Below are positions 34,722-43,649 of a DNA stretch of 43,649 nucleotides, piece after piece. The notes under the pieces are model-generated. The model saw nothing but the letters and a program-made list of their open reading frames with translations, ran no database searches and was not told the origin of the DNA. The translations under genes and the position numbers were made by a program. Origin of the DNA: Halioglobus sp. (GTDB lineage Bacteria > Pseudomonadota > Gammaproteobacteria > Pseudomonadales > Halieaceae); assembly GCA_020443325.1 (NCBI GenBank), contig JAGRIK010000146.1, positions 1 to 43,649 on the forward strand. Reading direction: 5' to 3'. Each line of letters opens with the position of its first letter. Position 1 is the stretch's first letter.

Positions 34722-36431
34722 ATGCGTACCAGCCAGTTCCTGATCGCCACCCAAAAAGAAACTCCCGCAGATGCGGAAGTTATCAGTCACCAGTTGATGC
34801 TGCGCGCCGGACTGATACGCAAACTGGCAGCAGGCCTATACACATGGCTGCCACTGGGCCTGCGCGTATTGCGCAAGGTGGAGGCTATCGTGCGAGAGGA
34901 AATGGAGGCTTCTGGCGCCCAGGAAGTCAGCATGCCGGTGGTGCAACCCGCTGAACTCTGGCAGGAGTCGGGCCGCTGGGAACAATACGGTCCCGAGCTG
35001 CTGCGCATCCACGACAGGCACCAGCGAGAATTCTGCCTTGGTCCCACTCACGAGGAAGTGATTACCAGCCTGGTGCGCGACGAGATCAAGAGCTATAAGC
35101 AACTGCCACTCAATCTCTACCAGATCCAGACCAAGGTACGCGATGAGATACGACCCCGCTTCGGCATCATGCGCTCACGCGAATTCCTGATGAAGGATGC
35201 CTACTCTTTCCATGCCGACCATGCCTCGCTGGAAGAGACGTACCGGGTGATGTTTGACGCCTATTCCACCATTTTCAACCGACTGGGACTGGAGTTTCGG
35301 CCAGTGATTGCCGATACCGGGAGTATCGGCGGCAGTGCGTCCCACGAATTTCACGTACTGGCGAGTTCGGGAGAGGACGCGATAGCCTTCAGCGACAGCA
35401 GCGACTACGCGGCGAATGTAGAGATGGCAGAGGCCCTCGCACCAGCAACAGAACGACCGGCTCCCGCCGCTGAACTAAACAAGGTAGCCACTCCCGGTAT
35501 CAGGACCATCGAGGAGCTGGCGAACTTCCTGTCGATAAAGCCCACTGACAGCATTAAAACCCTGGTTGTTGCGGGCGAGGAAGAGGGCACACTGGTAGCA
35601 CTGGTCCTGCGAGGCGACCACCAGCTGAACACGATCAAGGCCGAGAAAGTGTCCGGCGTGGCCAACCCCCTGCAAATGGCCAGCGAGGAACAGGTGCGCG
35701 CCGCTTGTAACGCCGGGTTCGGGTCTCTCGGGCCCGTTGGTCTCGGTATCCCGGTAATCGTCGATCGCAGCGCGGCGCAGTTGGCGGACTTCGCCTGCGG
35801 GGCCAATGAGGACGACCAGCATTTCACCGGCGTCAACTGGGTTCGGGATTGCCCGCTCGAGCGGGTTGCAGATCTGCGCGATGTCGTCGCCGGCGACCCC
35901 AGCCCGGACGGCAACGGCCAGTTACAAATCACCCGCGGCATTGAAGTGGGCCATATTTTCCAGCTGGGCACCAAGTACAGCGAGGCGATGAACGCCAAAG
36001 TGCTGAATGAAAATGGCAAGAACATCACGGTAACCATGGGCTGTTACGGTATCGGGGTAAGCCGCATTGTCGCCGCCGCCATAGAGCAAAACCATGACGA
36101 CGCCGGCATCCTCTGGCCCGATTCGATGGCGCCCTTTCAACTGGCCATCGTGCCATTGAATATGCACAAGTCCGAGGACGTGGCCGAATGCGCGGAGGAA
36201 CTTTATCAGCAACTGCAGGCGGCCGGCGTGGACGTGCTGCTGGATGATCGCAATGAAAGACCGGGCGTCAAGTTCGCGGACATGGAGCTGATAGGGATTC
36301 CACACCGTATCGTGATCGGCGATCGGGCACTCGCCGATGGCAATATTGAGTACAAGAGTCGGCGCGGGGCGGAATCCGAACTGGTGCCGCGGGGCGACAT
36401 CATGGCGTTTCTGGTGGACGCGCTGCGCTAG
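34722..36431 (+). CDS. proS: Prolyl-tRNA synthetase (bacterial type)
   Basis: Class II ProRS charging tRNA-Pro, 569 residues. It begins [20 protein letters not shown] and carries the catalytic motifs [20 protein letters not shown] and [17 protein letters not shown]. The INS editing insertion spans about residues 225-400 ([19 protein letters not shown], then [20 protein letters not shown]), as in bacterial-type enzymes, and a C-terminal anticodon-binding domain ends AFLVDALR. The stop shares CTAG with the convergent araC-type gene. Confidence 0.97.
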   Translation: MRTSQFLIATQKETPADAEVISHQLMLRAGLIRKLAAGLYTWLPLGLRVLRKVEAIVREEMEASGAQEVSMPVVQPAELWQESGRWEQYGPELLRIHDRHQREFCLGPTHEEVITSLVRDEIKSYKQLPLNLYQIQTKVRDEIRPRFGIMRSREFLMKDAYSFHADHASLEETYRVMFDAYSTIFNRLGLEFRPVIADTGSIGGSASHEFHVLASSGEDAIAFSDSSDYAANVEMAEALAPATERPAPAAELNKVATPGIRTIEELANFLSIKPTDSIKTLVVAGEEEGTLVALVLRGDHQLNTIKAEKVSGVANPLQMASEEQVRAACNAGFGSLGPVGLGIPVIVDRSAAQLADFACGANEDDQHFTGVNWVRDCPLERVADLRDVVAGDPSPDGNGQLQITRGIEVGHIFQLGTKYSEAMNAKVLNENGKNITVTMGCYGIGVSRIVAAAIEQNHDDAGILWPDSMAPFQLAIVPLNMHKSEDVAECAEELYQQLQAAGVDVLLDDRNERPGVKFADMELIGIPHRIVIGDRALADGNIEYKSRRGAESELVPRGDIMAFLVDALR

Positions 36432-37591
36432 CGATAGCTGCCGGGGGACTGTCCTGTCCATTTCTTGAAGGAGCGATGGAATGCACTGGGATCTGAGAAG
36501 CCCACCTGCTCCGCCACTTCGCTGACCGTAAGGCCCTGCTCGCTCAGCATGGAGATCGCCACATCGCGCCGGGCATTGTCCTTGATACGCTGGTAAGACG
36601 TGCCCTCTTTCTCCAGGCGCCGCCGCAGCGTGCGGGCTGACATGGAAAGCAGAGCGGTCAACTCCTCAAAACTGGGCATCTCGCGCCGGAAGTCGTCGCC
36701 AAGGATACGGCGGATGCGGTGGCTGATACTGAGCGTGCTGGCCTGGGGTTGGATGACCACATAATACGGCGCCAGCTTGAGGAATTCGCCGAGTTCCTCC
36801 TCATCGCGCACCAGCTCGGATTCCAGGTGTCGGGCGCTGAAGGTCACCGAGTTTACCGCCTGTCCGTACTCCACCGGGCAGTGAAAGAAATGGCGAATTC
36901 CCTCCATAAACCCGGGCTGCGGGCCGGCACAACAGGCGCTCGTCACATCGATATGCTGGTCGATCAGCCAGCCACTGAAACGCATCCACATGGCGAGATT
37001 GCACAGCACACTGTGCTGGAACTCCTGCGCATCATCGCCGCACAGATAGGTCAACGTGGCCTCCTTGCGCTCTTCATCAACAATGAGCCGGTTGATGACC
37101 TGCGCCCCATGGCGCACCCGGCAGACCTGGTTGAACTCAATACCGCGGTGCAGCGCCCCCGAGAGGGTGGAACTGTTGATCATGCTGAGGGCGATCAGCC
37201 TCGTGGTGCCCACCGGCGTTTGTACATCCGGCATCACGCCACCCGACTCATCGCCGAGTTCGCGAATCAACTCCAGGCACAGCCGGGAGTACTGCTCGCG
37301 CGAGACAAATGCCGTCTGGACATCCTGGCGCAGCGGGTCGAAGGGGAATCGCGCAGCACGCAAAATGGCGTCCAGATCCCGGTTGTGAGCCCGCGCCTGT
37401 GCCAACAGCGCCCTGGTAAACGCCATCGGTACGGGCTCGTTGTACAGCGCTGAATTGTTCACCTCTTTTGACAAGGTAAAAGTACCCTCCTGACCGGTCG
37501 TACAGCATAACGCATCCATACCGTTGGCGTGAACTCTCGGCAGCCCGGAAGCAAGCCTTTGAATATAAAGAAAATTCCCGGCTGGCAACAA
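36428..37591 (-). CDS. AraC-family transcriptional regulator
   Basis: A 387-residue regulator. The N-terminal domain resembles the arabinose-binding-type (AraC/OruR-like) ligand domain: [20 protein letters not shown], then [16 protein letters not shown] and [17 protein letters not shown]. The C-terminal double HTH is [18 protein letters not shown] and [20 protein letters not shown], then [15 protein letters not shown]. Start is uncertain: candidates are 37591, 37519 (MDALCC), an internal GTG, and 37426 (MAFTRALL), the last giving the family-typical short N-terminus. It converges on proS and diverges from the LuxR-type gene. The target is not evident. Confidence 0.85.
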   Translation of the reverse strand: MLPAGNFLYIQRLASGLPRVHANGMDALCCTTGQEGTFTLSKEVNNSALYNEPVPMAFTRALLAQARAHNRDLDAILRAARFPFDPLRQDVQTAFVSREQYSRLCLELIRELGDESGGVMPDVQTPVGTTRLIALSMINSSTLSGALHRGIEFNQVCRVRHGAQVINRLIVDEERKEATLTYLCGDDAQEFQHSVLCNLAMWMRFSGWLIDQHIDVTSACCAGPQPGFMEGIRHFFHCPVEYGQAVNSVTFSARHLESELVRDEEELGEFLKLAPYYVVIQPQASTLSISHRIRRILGDDFRREMPSFEELTALLSMSARTLRRRLEKEGTSYQRIKDNARRDVAISMLSEQGLTVSEVAEQVGFSDPSAFHRSFKKWTGQSPGSYR

Positions 37592-37686
37592 CCGAATCCC
37601 GAATTAGCCTGGGGCCGGACCTGCCGGCAGGACACCTTGCGGACACCGCCGGTTCGCGTACCGTTGCAATTAGTTGATCTTCAGGT

Positions 37687-37715
37687 TTGACAAGACTCTG
37701 GCGCCTCATCACTAT
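37687..37715 (+). promoter_or_regulatory. Candidate promoter for the LuxR-type gene
   Basis: A perfect TTGACA (37687-37692) is followed after 17 nt by CACTAT (37710-37715), a weak -10. Just downstream, GTAG and CTAC halves frame GGATAACG, a small dyad that could be an operator. The start codon is at 37753. Confidence 0.35.
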
Positions 37716-37752
37716 GTAGGGATAACGCTACCCATAAATAGCACATCTTCGA

Positions 37753-38598
37753 ATGACAAATGTAAATCAACTGAGCAAATGGAACAGGGATATATCCCGG
37801 GCAATTGCGGCGCTGGGTACTGAGCAGTTCTTCCCCACGCTGATCGAAGCCATCAATGGCCAGGTCAGGATCGATTATCCCCAGGTCTGGCTTTACCACC
37901 GGGACCTGCCGCCCAGAATCCTCTATCACGGCATACCCGAGCACGCTGTAGGCAGCCAGATTGACCAGTATCTGGAGGGCCCGTACCGCGAGGATCCGTT
38001 CTACCAGACTTCCATGCACCAGCCTCGCTCCAAAATCTACCGGCTGTCACGCATCACCATGGGCAAGCTGCAGGACTCGAACTACTATCGAAACTACTAT
38101 GCTGACACCGGCACCTGTGATGAAGCGGTGTACCTGGCAAAACTGCAGGCCGGCAACGTCATTAATCTCAGCATGATGCGACTGGCAAACAACGAACCGT
38201 TCAGCGACCAGGAGTACGAATCTCTTTACCTGTTGGCAGAACCGGTCTCCGAGCTACTCAAGAGTCACACTGAGCACAACGATTTCGCCGCGACAAACCT
38301 GATTCAGCCCGGCATCAATCACCAGATCGATCTCGCATTCCGTACATTCGGCGCATCGCTGCTGTCACCTCGCGAGAAAGACGTACTGGAACTCATGCTG
38401 CGGGGCTACGGCACCCACATTTCCGCAGAGCGCCTGGATATCGCCGTGGAAACAGTGCGCAGGCACCGCAAGAGTATCTACCGCAAACTGGACGTGAGCT
38501 CCCAGACCGACCTGTTCTCCCTGTTCCTGAATGCGATGTCCTGCATGGGAGAGGCCGCAGGAAAGGACCCCCTCAGCATCTACATGTCACCTCGCTGA
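37753..38598 (+). CDS. LuxR-family HTH transcriptional regulator
   Basis: A 281-residue regulator. The C-terminal LuxR HTH reads LSPREKDVLELMLRGYGTHI, then AERLDIAVETVRRHRKSIYRKL. The N-terminal domain (about 1-190) lacks a clear receiver signature and is probably a sensory domain of unknown ligand. No Shine-Dalgarno is obvious before the chosen ATG. The next gene on the same strand is a PuuA-like glutamine synthetase, 170 nt away, so it may control nitrogen or polyamine metabolism. Divergent from the AraC-type gene. Confidence 0.82.
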   Translation: MTNVNQLSKWNRDISRAIAALGTEQFFPTLIEAINGQVRIDYPQVWLYHRDLPPRILYHGIPEHAVGSQIDQYLEGPYREDPFYQTSMHQPRSKIYRLSRITMGKLQDSNYYRNYYADTGTCDEAVYLAKLQAGNVINLSMMRLANNEPFSDQEYESLYLLAEPVSELLKSHTEHNDFAATNLIQPGINHQIDLAFRTFGASLLSPREKDVLELMLRGYGTHISAERLDIAVETVRRHRKSIYRKLDVSSQTDLFSLFLNAMSCMGEAAGKDPLSIYMSPR

Positions 38599-38768
38599 AC
38601 AGAGGATCTGGCATCGCATCCATGCGCTCAGGTACCGGGTGAATCGGGGAACCGGAACATGCAATTACAACTGGAAGAAGCCGTTTTTAGTTTGCCCCAT
38701 GTAGGGTATTGAGTGACTCCGTCTAACCATGGATAGTGCGGGCTTACCAATGACTGTACGGTGGATGC

Positions 38769-40112
38769 ATGTCGCTTGAAGCCGATTGGTTCCTGCGGGC
38801 TCACCCTGAGATTACGACCATAGAAGCGCTGCTCCCCGATTGCAACGGGGTTATGCGGGGCAAGTGGGTCCCCCGCCATAAACTCAGCACCATCTTCGAC
38901 GGCGAATTAAAACTTCCCAAGACCGCTCTCAGCCTGGACATCTGGGGCCGCGATGTCGAACAGCTGGTTTTTGCCAGCGGCGACGCCGACGGCATTTGTC
39001 GCCCGGTAGAAGGGTCCCTGTTACCGACCCCCTGGGCCGCCGATGGCAATCACGGCCAGGTTATGCTCTCAATGTTCGACACCGATGGCACCCCCTATGC
39101 CGGGGACCCGCGCCAGGTATTGAAGCAGGTACTGGCGCGCTTTCACGCCGCAGGCTGGCGGCCGGTGGTGGCCGCCGAGCTCGAGTTCAGCCTGGTCGAG
39201 TGGGATCAGTCGGTTCCCCTGCACACCTGCCCCTCGCCGGTCGGCGGCTCCCCCATTGGCGGCAATACCTACGGACTGGATGTCCTTAACCACCACCAGG
39301 CCATGCTGGAGGATTTGCGACTCGCCTGCGAAGTCCAGGATATCCCCTTCGATGGCGTGGCCAAGGAATCGGCGCCCTCACAGTATGAAATCAATATGCA
39401 GCACGTGGACAACCCTGTACTGGCTGCCAAACAAATCCTGATGATGAAGCGGCTTATTAAAGGGGTTGCAGCCAAGCACAACCTGATTGCCAGCTTCATG
39501 CCCAAACCGTTTGAAACGGAGGCGGGCAATGGCTTGCATGTGCACTGCAGCCTGCTGGACGAAAGCGGCGTGAATGTTTTCGATGACGGCACAGAGAAGG
39601 GTTCGCCGCTGTTGCTCAATGCGATTGGGGGCTGCCTGGCTAACATGGCAGACTCGGTCGCTATTTTCTCCCCGAGTTACAACGGCTATCGACGCTTCCA
39701 GCCAGGCTGCCATGCCCCGACATACCCGAGTTGGGGCTACGAAAACCGCACCGTTGCAGTGCGCGTACCCGCGGGTAGCCATGCGGGGCGTCGCCTGGAG
39801 CACCGGGTGGCTGGCGCTGATGCAAACCCCTACCTGCTGTTTGCAGTATTGCTGTCTGCCATGCTCGATGGCATTGAACAAAACCTTTCCCCCGGCGAGC
39901 CGACTACGGGTGATGGCTACGCGCAGGAAAGCCAGAAACTCCCGGTATATATGCCCGAAGCCGTGAAGCTGTTCAGCGAATCAGACTTTATCCATCACAG
40001 CCTGGGCACGGAACTGCAGCGCATTTATACACTCACCAAGCAGCAGGAAGTCGAAGAGTTCCGCCGACGAATCACACTTCTTGAATACCAGTCCTATCTG
40101 GAAAAACTCTAG
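38769..40112 (+). CDS. Glutamine synthetase family protein (PuuA/gamma-glutamylpolyamine-like)
   Basis: A 447-residue enzyme of the glutamine synthetase fold. An N-terminal beta-grasp (IEALLPDCNGVMRGKWVPR) resembles PuuA-type enzymes. The catalytic domain shows VAAELEFSLVEW, FMPKPFETEAGNGLHVHCS, YENRTVAVRVPAGS and EHRVAGADANPYLLF, with the ATP/Mg-binding residues in place. It is unlike GlnA-I, which has an adenylylation Tyr loop. Likely reaction: ATP-dependent gamma-glutamylation of an amine such as putrescine. Substrate is not certain. GGTGGATGC precedes the ATG. Confidence 0.8.
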   Translation: MSLEADWFLRAHPEITTIEALLPDCNGVMRGKWVPRHKLSTIFDGELKLPKTALSLDIWGRDVEQLVFASGDADGICRPVEGSLLPTPWAADGNHGQVMLSMFDTDGTPYAGDPRQVLKQVLARFHAAGWRPVVAAELEFSLVEWDQSVPLHTCPSPVGGSPIGGNTYGLDVLNHHQAMLEDLRLACEVQDIPFDGVAKESAPSQYEINMQHVDNPVLAAKQILMMKRLIKGVAAKHNLIASFMPKPFETEAGNGLHVHCSLLDESGVNVFDDGTEKGSPLLLNAIGGCLANMADSVAIFSPSYNGYRRFQPGCHAPTYPSWGYENRTVAVRVPAGSHAGRRLEHRVAGADANPYLLFAVLLSAMLDGIEQNLSPGEPTTGDGYAQESQKLPVYMPEAVKLFSESDFIHHSLGTELQRIYTLTKQQEVEEFRRRITLLEYQSYLEKL

Positions 40113-40358
40113 GCGACGGGCATATCCAGGTGTGCGAGCGGAACTTCCACGGTAAAATCGTTGTCGGAGCAACAGGCTTGCTGATTGCCGGCGATTTCAG
40201 AGCAACCAACTGATAAACTGGCTTGCGGCAATACGTGATATCCTTAAGCTCGCCCGCCGGTGATACCACTGGCAGGCATTGCTGTGCCACGGCACTTTAA
40301 CTCCCTGAAAAGTGAACAATATCAAGCTTTTCGGGCAAATTGAGACTCGATAATCACC

Positions 40359-41540
40359 ATGACAACGAACACCGGCAAACCCCCGTTAAACTGGGTCAAT
40401 GTCATCATTTTCATTGGCCTGCCCATCGCAGCGCTGCTACTGGTGCCTCTCTGGGGAATTTACCACGGTTACGACGGCTTTCAGTGGCTGTGGGCGCTCG
40501 CGTTCCTGTACCTCAATGGCCTGTCGATTACTGGCGGCTATCATCGGCTCTGGTCACACAAGTCCTATGAGGCCAGCCCGGTGCTCAAGTGGTTTTTTGC
40601 CTTCTGGGGAGCTGGTGCGCTGCAGAACAGCATATTGATCTGGGCCTCGGATCACCGCAGGCACCATCGCCATGTCGATGACAACACGCTCGACCCCTAC
40701 TCTGCAGGGCGCGGCCTGTGGTTCAGTCACATTGGCTGGATGCTGCGGGAGTACAACAGCAATGACCCGGACTTCAGTAACGCCAAGGATTTGCTGCGTG
40801 ACCCCGTTGTGATCTGGCAGGACAAGCACTATGTGGCACTCACCCTGTTCATGAACGTGGCCTTGCCGCTGCTTCTGGGCATCTGGCACGGCGACATCAT
40901 TGGCACCCTGCTGTTGGTTGGCCTGCTGCGTCTGGTGGTCAACCACCACGTCACGTTCTTCATTAACTCCCTGGCCCATTTCTGGGGCAGCAGGCCCTAT
41001 ACCGAGAGCAATAGCGCACGGGACAACGGCTTTCTGGCCTTCCTGACCTACGGCGAGGGTTATCACAATTACCACCACATCTTCCAGGCGGATTATCGCA
41101 ATGGCATCCGCTGGTGGCAGTGGGACCCCACCAAGTGGATGATTGCACTGTGCAACCGCGTTGGCCTCGCCCGCAACCTGAACCGTGTCTCCGATTTCAA
41201 GATCCAGCGCGCGATTCTCGACACAGCATTCATACGCGCACGCAACAAACTGGAGCAGGCACAGGGTAGCGAGTCCCTGCGGGCGATGCTGGAGCGCGAA
41301 TACCAGTTATTCACCGACTCCATCAACCAGTGGACTGCACTCCAGGCAGAGCGCTATGAGCGCACCAAGGTGCAACTCAGTGGCGCGTTCGAAGAGCGCA
41401 AGCACCACCTGCAGCAAAAGTGGGAAAACGCGGCACTGCATACCAAGTTGAAAACTCTGGAATATTCTCTCAAAATGCAGCGCAAGCGCCTGAGCCTTTT
41501 GATGGAACAGGTTCATTTCCAGCAAGCACAGGTCGCTTGA
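40359..41540 (+). CDS. Membrane fatty-acid/acyl-CoA desaturase
   Basis: A 393-residue integral-membrane diiron desaturase of the Delta9 acyl-CoA type. The three histidine boxes are present: HRLWSH (about 61-66), HRRHH (about 98-102) and HNYHH (about 235-239). Four membrane segments lie in the first 230 residues, including FIGLPIAALLLVPLWGIYH and ALTLFMNVALPLLLGIWHG. The last 100 residues are a charged, coiled-coil-like tail (RARNKLEQAQGSESLRAMLE and ERYERTKVQLSGAFEERKHH) that is unusual for the family. No neighbouring lipid gene; weak Shine-Dalgarno. Confidence 0.87.
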   Translation: MTTNTGKPPLNWVNVIIFIGLPIAALLLVPLWGIYHGYDGFQWLWALAFLYLNGLSITGGYHRLWSHKSYEASPVLKWFFAFWGAGALQNSILIWASDHRRHHRHVDDNTLDPYSAGRGLWFSHIGWMLREYNSNDPDFSNAKDLLRDPVVIWQDKHYVALTLFMNVALPLLLGIWHGDIIGTLLLVGLLRLVVNHHVTFFINSLAHFWGSRPYTESNSARDNGFLAFLTYGEGYHNYHHIFQADYRNGIRWWQWDPTKWMIALCNRVGLARNLNRVSDFKIQRAILDTAFIRARNKLEQAQGSESLRAMLEREYQLFTDSINQWTALQAERYERTKVQLSGAFEERKHHLQQKWENAALHTKLKTLEYSLKMQRKRLSLLMEQVHFQQAQVA

Positions 41541-41564
41541 GTATTTTCTTTCGGAGATAGCACC

Positions 41565-42050
41565 ATGAGTAATTCTGTGTACGCATTCAGCTGCAAAACA
41601 CCCGCTGGCGAAGAGAAATCACTGAAGGACTATGAAGGCAAGGTACTGCTGGTAGTCAACACAGCGTCCAAGTGCGGCTTCACTCCGCAATTTGGGGGGC
41701 TCGAGGAAATGTACGAAAAGTACAAGGATAAAGGCCTGGAAATCCTGGGATTTCCCTGCAACCAGTTCGGCAAGCAGGATCCGGGCAGCAATGACGAGAT
41801 TATGGAATTCTGCCAGCTCAACTATGGGGTGAGCTTTCCCATGTTTGGCAAGATTGATGTCAACGGTGCCAATGCAGATCCTTTGTTCAAGCACCTCAAG
41901 AAAGCCGCTCCGGGGGCTCTGGGCACAGAGGGCATCAAGTGGAACTTCACCAAATTCCTGATCGATGGCTCCGGCACCGTCATCAAGCGTTACGCGCCGA
42001 AGGACACACCCAAGGCGATCGCCAAAGATATTGAAAAACTGTTGGCCTGA
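41565..42050 (+). CDS. Glutathione peroxidase (Cys type)
   Basis: A 161-residue thiol peroxidase reducing hydroperoxides with glutathione or thioredoxin. The redox residue is Cys37 in [12 protein letters not shown], not Sec; there is no in-frame [18 protein letters not shown] holds the second Cys and the Gln, and [12 protein letters not shown] the Trp. Length is typical. CGGAGATAGCACC precedes the ATG 24 nt after the desaturase, so co-transcription is possible. Convergent with prfC. Confidence 0.92.
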   Translation: MSNSVYAFSCKTPAGEEKSLKDYEGKVLLVVNTASKCGFTPQFGGLEEMYEKYKDKGLEILGFPCNQFGKQDPGSNDEIMEFCQLNYGVSFPMFGKIDVNGANADPLFKHLKKAAPGALGTEGIKWNFTKFLIDGSGTVIKRYAPKDTPKAIAKDIEKLLA

Positions 42051-42055
42051 TCTGC

Positions 42056-43639
42056 CTAATGCTCCCGCGTGGCCCTGAAATTCAGCTCGGGCCACCGCTC
42101 CTCCATCAGAGCCAGATTGACCCGGGTTGGCGCCAGGTAAGTGAGATGACCACCGCCGTCTATTGAGAGATGTTCGGCGGCCTTCTTGCGAAAGTCTTCC
42201 AGCTTGCGGTTGTCATCACAGGTGATCCAGCGCGCTGTGTAAACATTCACCGGCTCATAGCGCGCCTCGACCTTGTACTCGTCCTTCAGGCGATACGCCA
42301 CCACGTCAAACTGCAGTGGGCCCACGGCACCCACGACCAGATCCGTGGAGTTGATCGGCGAGAAAACCTGCGTTGAACCCTCTTCTGACAACTGCTGCAA
42401 ACCGCGCTGCAGCTGCTTCGATTTCATTGGGTCTGAGAGTCGAATGCGGCGAAACAACTCCGGGGCAAAATGCGGAATACCCGTGAACTGCAGGGCTTCA
42501 CCCTCGGTGAATGTGTCGCCGATCTGAATAGTGCCATGGTTGTGCAGGCCGATGATATCGCCGGACACAGCCTCCTCCACCAACACCCGTTCGCCCGCGT
42601 GAAAGGTGACAGCGTCGGCGATTTTCACATCCTTGCCAATACGCACATGCTGCATTTTCATTCCTTTGACATAGCGACCTGAGCACACCCGCAAAAAGGC
42701 GATACGATCGCGGTGCCTGGGATCCATATTGGCCTGTATCTTGAACACAAAGCCACTGAACTTTTCCTCTGTGGCTGCGACAGAGCGCTCAACAGTATCC
42801 CTGTCCAGCGGCGCAGGTGCCCACCGGACAAAATCATCCAGCATTTCCCGCACACCGAAATTCCCCAGGGCCGTGCCAAAAAATACAGGACTCAGTTTGC
42901 CCGCGAGAAAAGCATCCAGGTCAAACTCATGGCTGGCACCGCGCACCAGCTCGATTTCCTCGCAGAAACCGTCGTATTCGTCGCCCAGTAACGCCCTCGC
43001 TTCCTCACTGTCCAGACCCTCTATGCGCACATCCGGCGGCAACACACTGCCCTTGCCGGGTGTGAACCGGTGTATCGTGTCGGTATAGAGGTTGTACACA
43101 CCCTTGAAGTCCTGACCCATGCCAATCGGCCAGTTGACAGGCGCTCCCTGAATCTCCAGGACGGCTTCAATCTCATCCAGTAGTTCGATCGGGTCGCGTA
43201 TATCCCTATCCATCTTGTTAACGAAACTGAATATGGGTGTATCCCGCAGACGACAGACATTCATCAACTTGATAGTGCGATCTTCCACACCTTTGGCGCC
43301 ATCAATCACCATAAGTGCCGAATCCACAGCAGTGAGCGTGCGGTAGGTGTCTTCCGAAAAGTCCTCGTGACCCGGCGTGTCCAAAAGGTTCACGGTACAC
43401 TTGTGGTAGGGAAACTGCATGACCGATGACGTTACGGAAATACCCCTCTCCTGCTCCATACTCATCCAGTCGGATGTTGCATGCGGGCCTTTCTTGCCCT
43501 TCACACTGCCGGCTACCTGAATGGCATTACCGAGCAGCAGCAGTTTTTCTGTGATCGTGGTTTTACCCGCATCCGGGTGTGAAATGATGGCAAACGTTCT
43601 TCTACTGCCAATCTGGGAAAGCAATTTTGTATCGGACAC
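42056..43639 (-). CDS. prfC: Peptide chain release factor 3
   Basis: GTPase that recycles RF1/RF2 from the ribosome. 527 residues with [17 protein letters not shown] (G1), [16 protein letters not shown] (G3) and FVNKMDRD (G4). A C-terminal elongation-factor-like part ends [21 protein letters not shown] start at 43639 begins [18 protein letters not shown], aligned in length with the E. coli protein; an upstream start beyond the window edge is possible. It converges on the glutathione peroxidase with a 5-nt gap. Confidence 0.96.
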   Translation of the reverse strand: MSDTKLLSQIGSRRTFAIISHPDAGKTTITEKLLLLGNAIQVAGSVKGKKGPHATSDWMSMEQERGISVTSSVMQFPYHKCTVNLLDTPGHEDFSEDTYRTLTAVDSALMVIDGAKGVEDRTIKLMNVCRLRDTPIFSFVNKMDRDIRDPIELLDEIEAVLEIQGAPVNWPIGMGQDFKGVYNLYTDTIHRFTPGKGSVLPPDVRIEGLDSEEARALLGDEYDGFCEEIELVRGASHEFDLDAFLAGKLSPVFFGTALGNFGVREMLDDFVRWAPAPLDRDTVERSVAATEEKFSGFVFKIQANMDPRHRDRIAFLRVCSGRYVKGMKMQHVRIGKDVKIADAVTFHAGERVLVEEAVSGDIIGLHNHGTIQIGDTFTEGEALQFTGIPHFAPELFRRIRLSDPMKSKQLQRGLQQLSEEGSTQVFSPINSTDLVVGAVGPLQFDVVAYRLKDEYKVEARYEPVNVYTARWITCDDNRKLEDFRKKAAEHLSIDGGGHLTYLAPTRVNLALMEERWPELNFRATREH

Positions 43640-43649
43640 CTACCTACAC

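Noticed and set aside
41565-42050. Selenocysteine form of glutathione peroxidase
   Set aside because: The active-site codon is a normal Cys codon; no in-frame TGA occurs.
1-43649. CRISPR arrays, insertion sequences or prophage genes
   Set aside because: No regularly spaced short repeats, transposase, integrase or phage structural frames were seen on either strand.

Overview
This window looks like chromosomal DNA from a marine or freshwater gammaproteobacterium. The main clue is the housekeeping order ruvC-ruvA-ruvB-ybgC-tolQ-tolR-tolA-tolB-pal-cpoB-queE-queC followed by tRNA-Lys, with aspS, an fmdB-type gene, proS and prfC nearby. TonB-dependent uptake, Cu/Ag efflux, a PEP-CTERM protein with a PrsT-type TPR lipoprotein, a Pseudomonas-like AspRS and a Delta9-type desaturase fit an aquatic lineage such as Halieaceae/Cellvibrionales. 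That placement is an inference; there is no rRNA in the window. No CRISPR array, insertion sequence, transposase, integrase or prophage gene was seen.

Layout. (a) 1-12.2 kb: the 3' part of a TonB-dependent receptor converges on a long minus-strand run. In transcription order this run is a CopL-like Cys/His/Met-rich secreted protein, cusC, cusB, cusA, an amidohydrolase lipoprotein translationally coupled to cusA, and a neutral-ceramidase-like lipoprotein. (b) 12.3-16.5 kb: a PEP-CTERM sorted protein and a PrsT-like TPR lipoprotein. (c) 16.7-20.4 kb: small plus-strand genes (ABM-domain protein, DUF3365-like c-heme protein, transglutaminase-like protein) and then a stand-alone Fic-domain protein. 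The Fic gene is preceded by an unusual array of inverted and direct repeats. (d) 20.5-31.0 kb, minus strand: tRNA-Lys, a sulfotransferase, and the compact ruv-tol-pal-que block, with many 1-8 nt gene overlaps and several non-ATG starts. A LexA-like box overlaps the predicted ruvC promoter. (e) 31.0-31.6 kb: a gene-free interval between ruvC and aspS, where relatives often carry yebC. It holds two large hairpin-forming inverted repeats. (f) 31.6-34.4 kb, minus strand: aspS, an FmdB zinc-ribbon protein and an HU-like protein with an H1-like lysine/alanine tail. (g) 34.7-43.6 kb: proS, convergent with an AraC-type regulator; a LuxR-type regulator followed by a PuuA-like glutamine synthetase family enzyme; a fatty-acid desaturase; a glutathione peroxidase; and prfC on the minus strand.

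How it works together. The central block supports recombination repair (RuvABC), envelope constriction and outer-membrane integrity (Tol-Pal, CpoB) and queuosine precursor synthesis (QueE, QueC). The left end is an envelope and metal-stress region. The most unexplained signals are the operator-like repeat array upstream of fic, the two hairpin elements between ruvC and aspS, and the coupling of two predicted lipoprotein hydrolases to a copper efflux operon.
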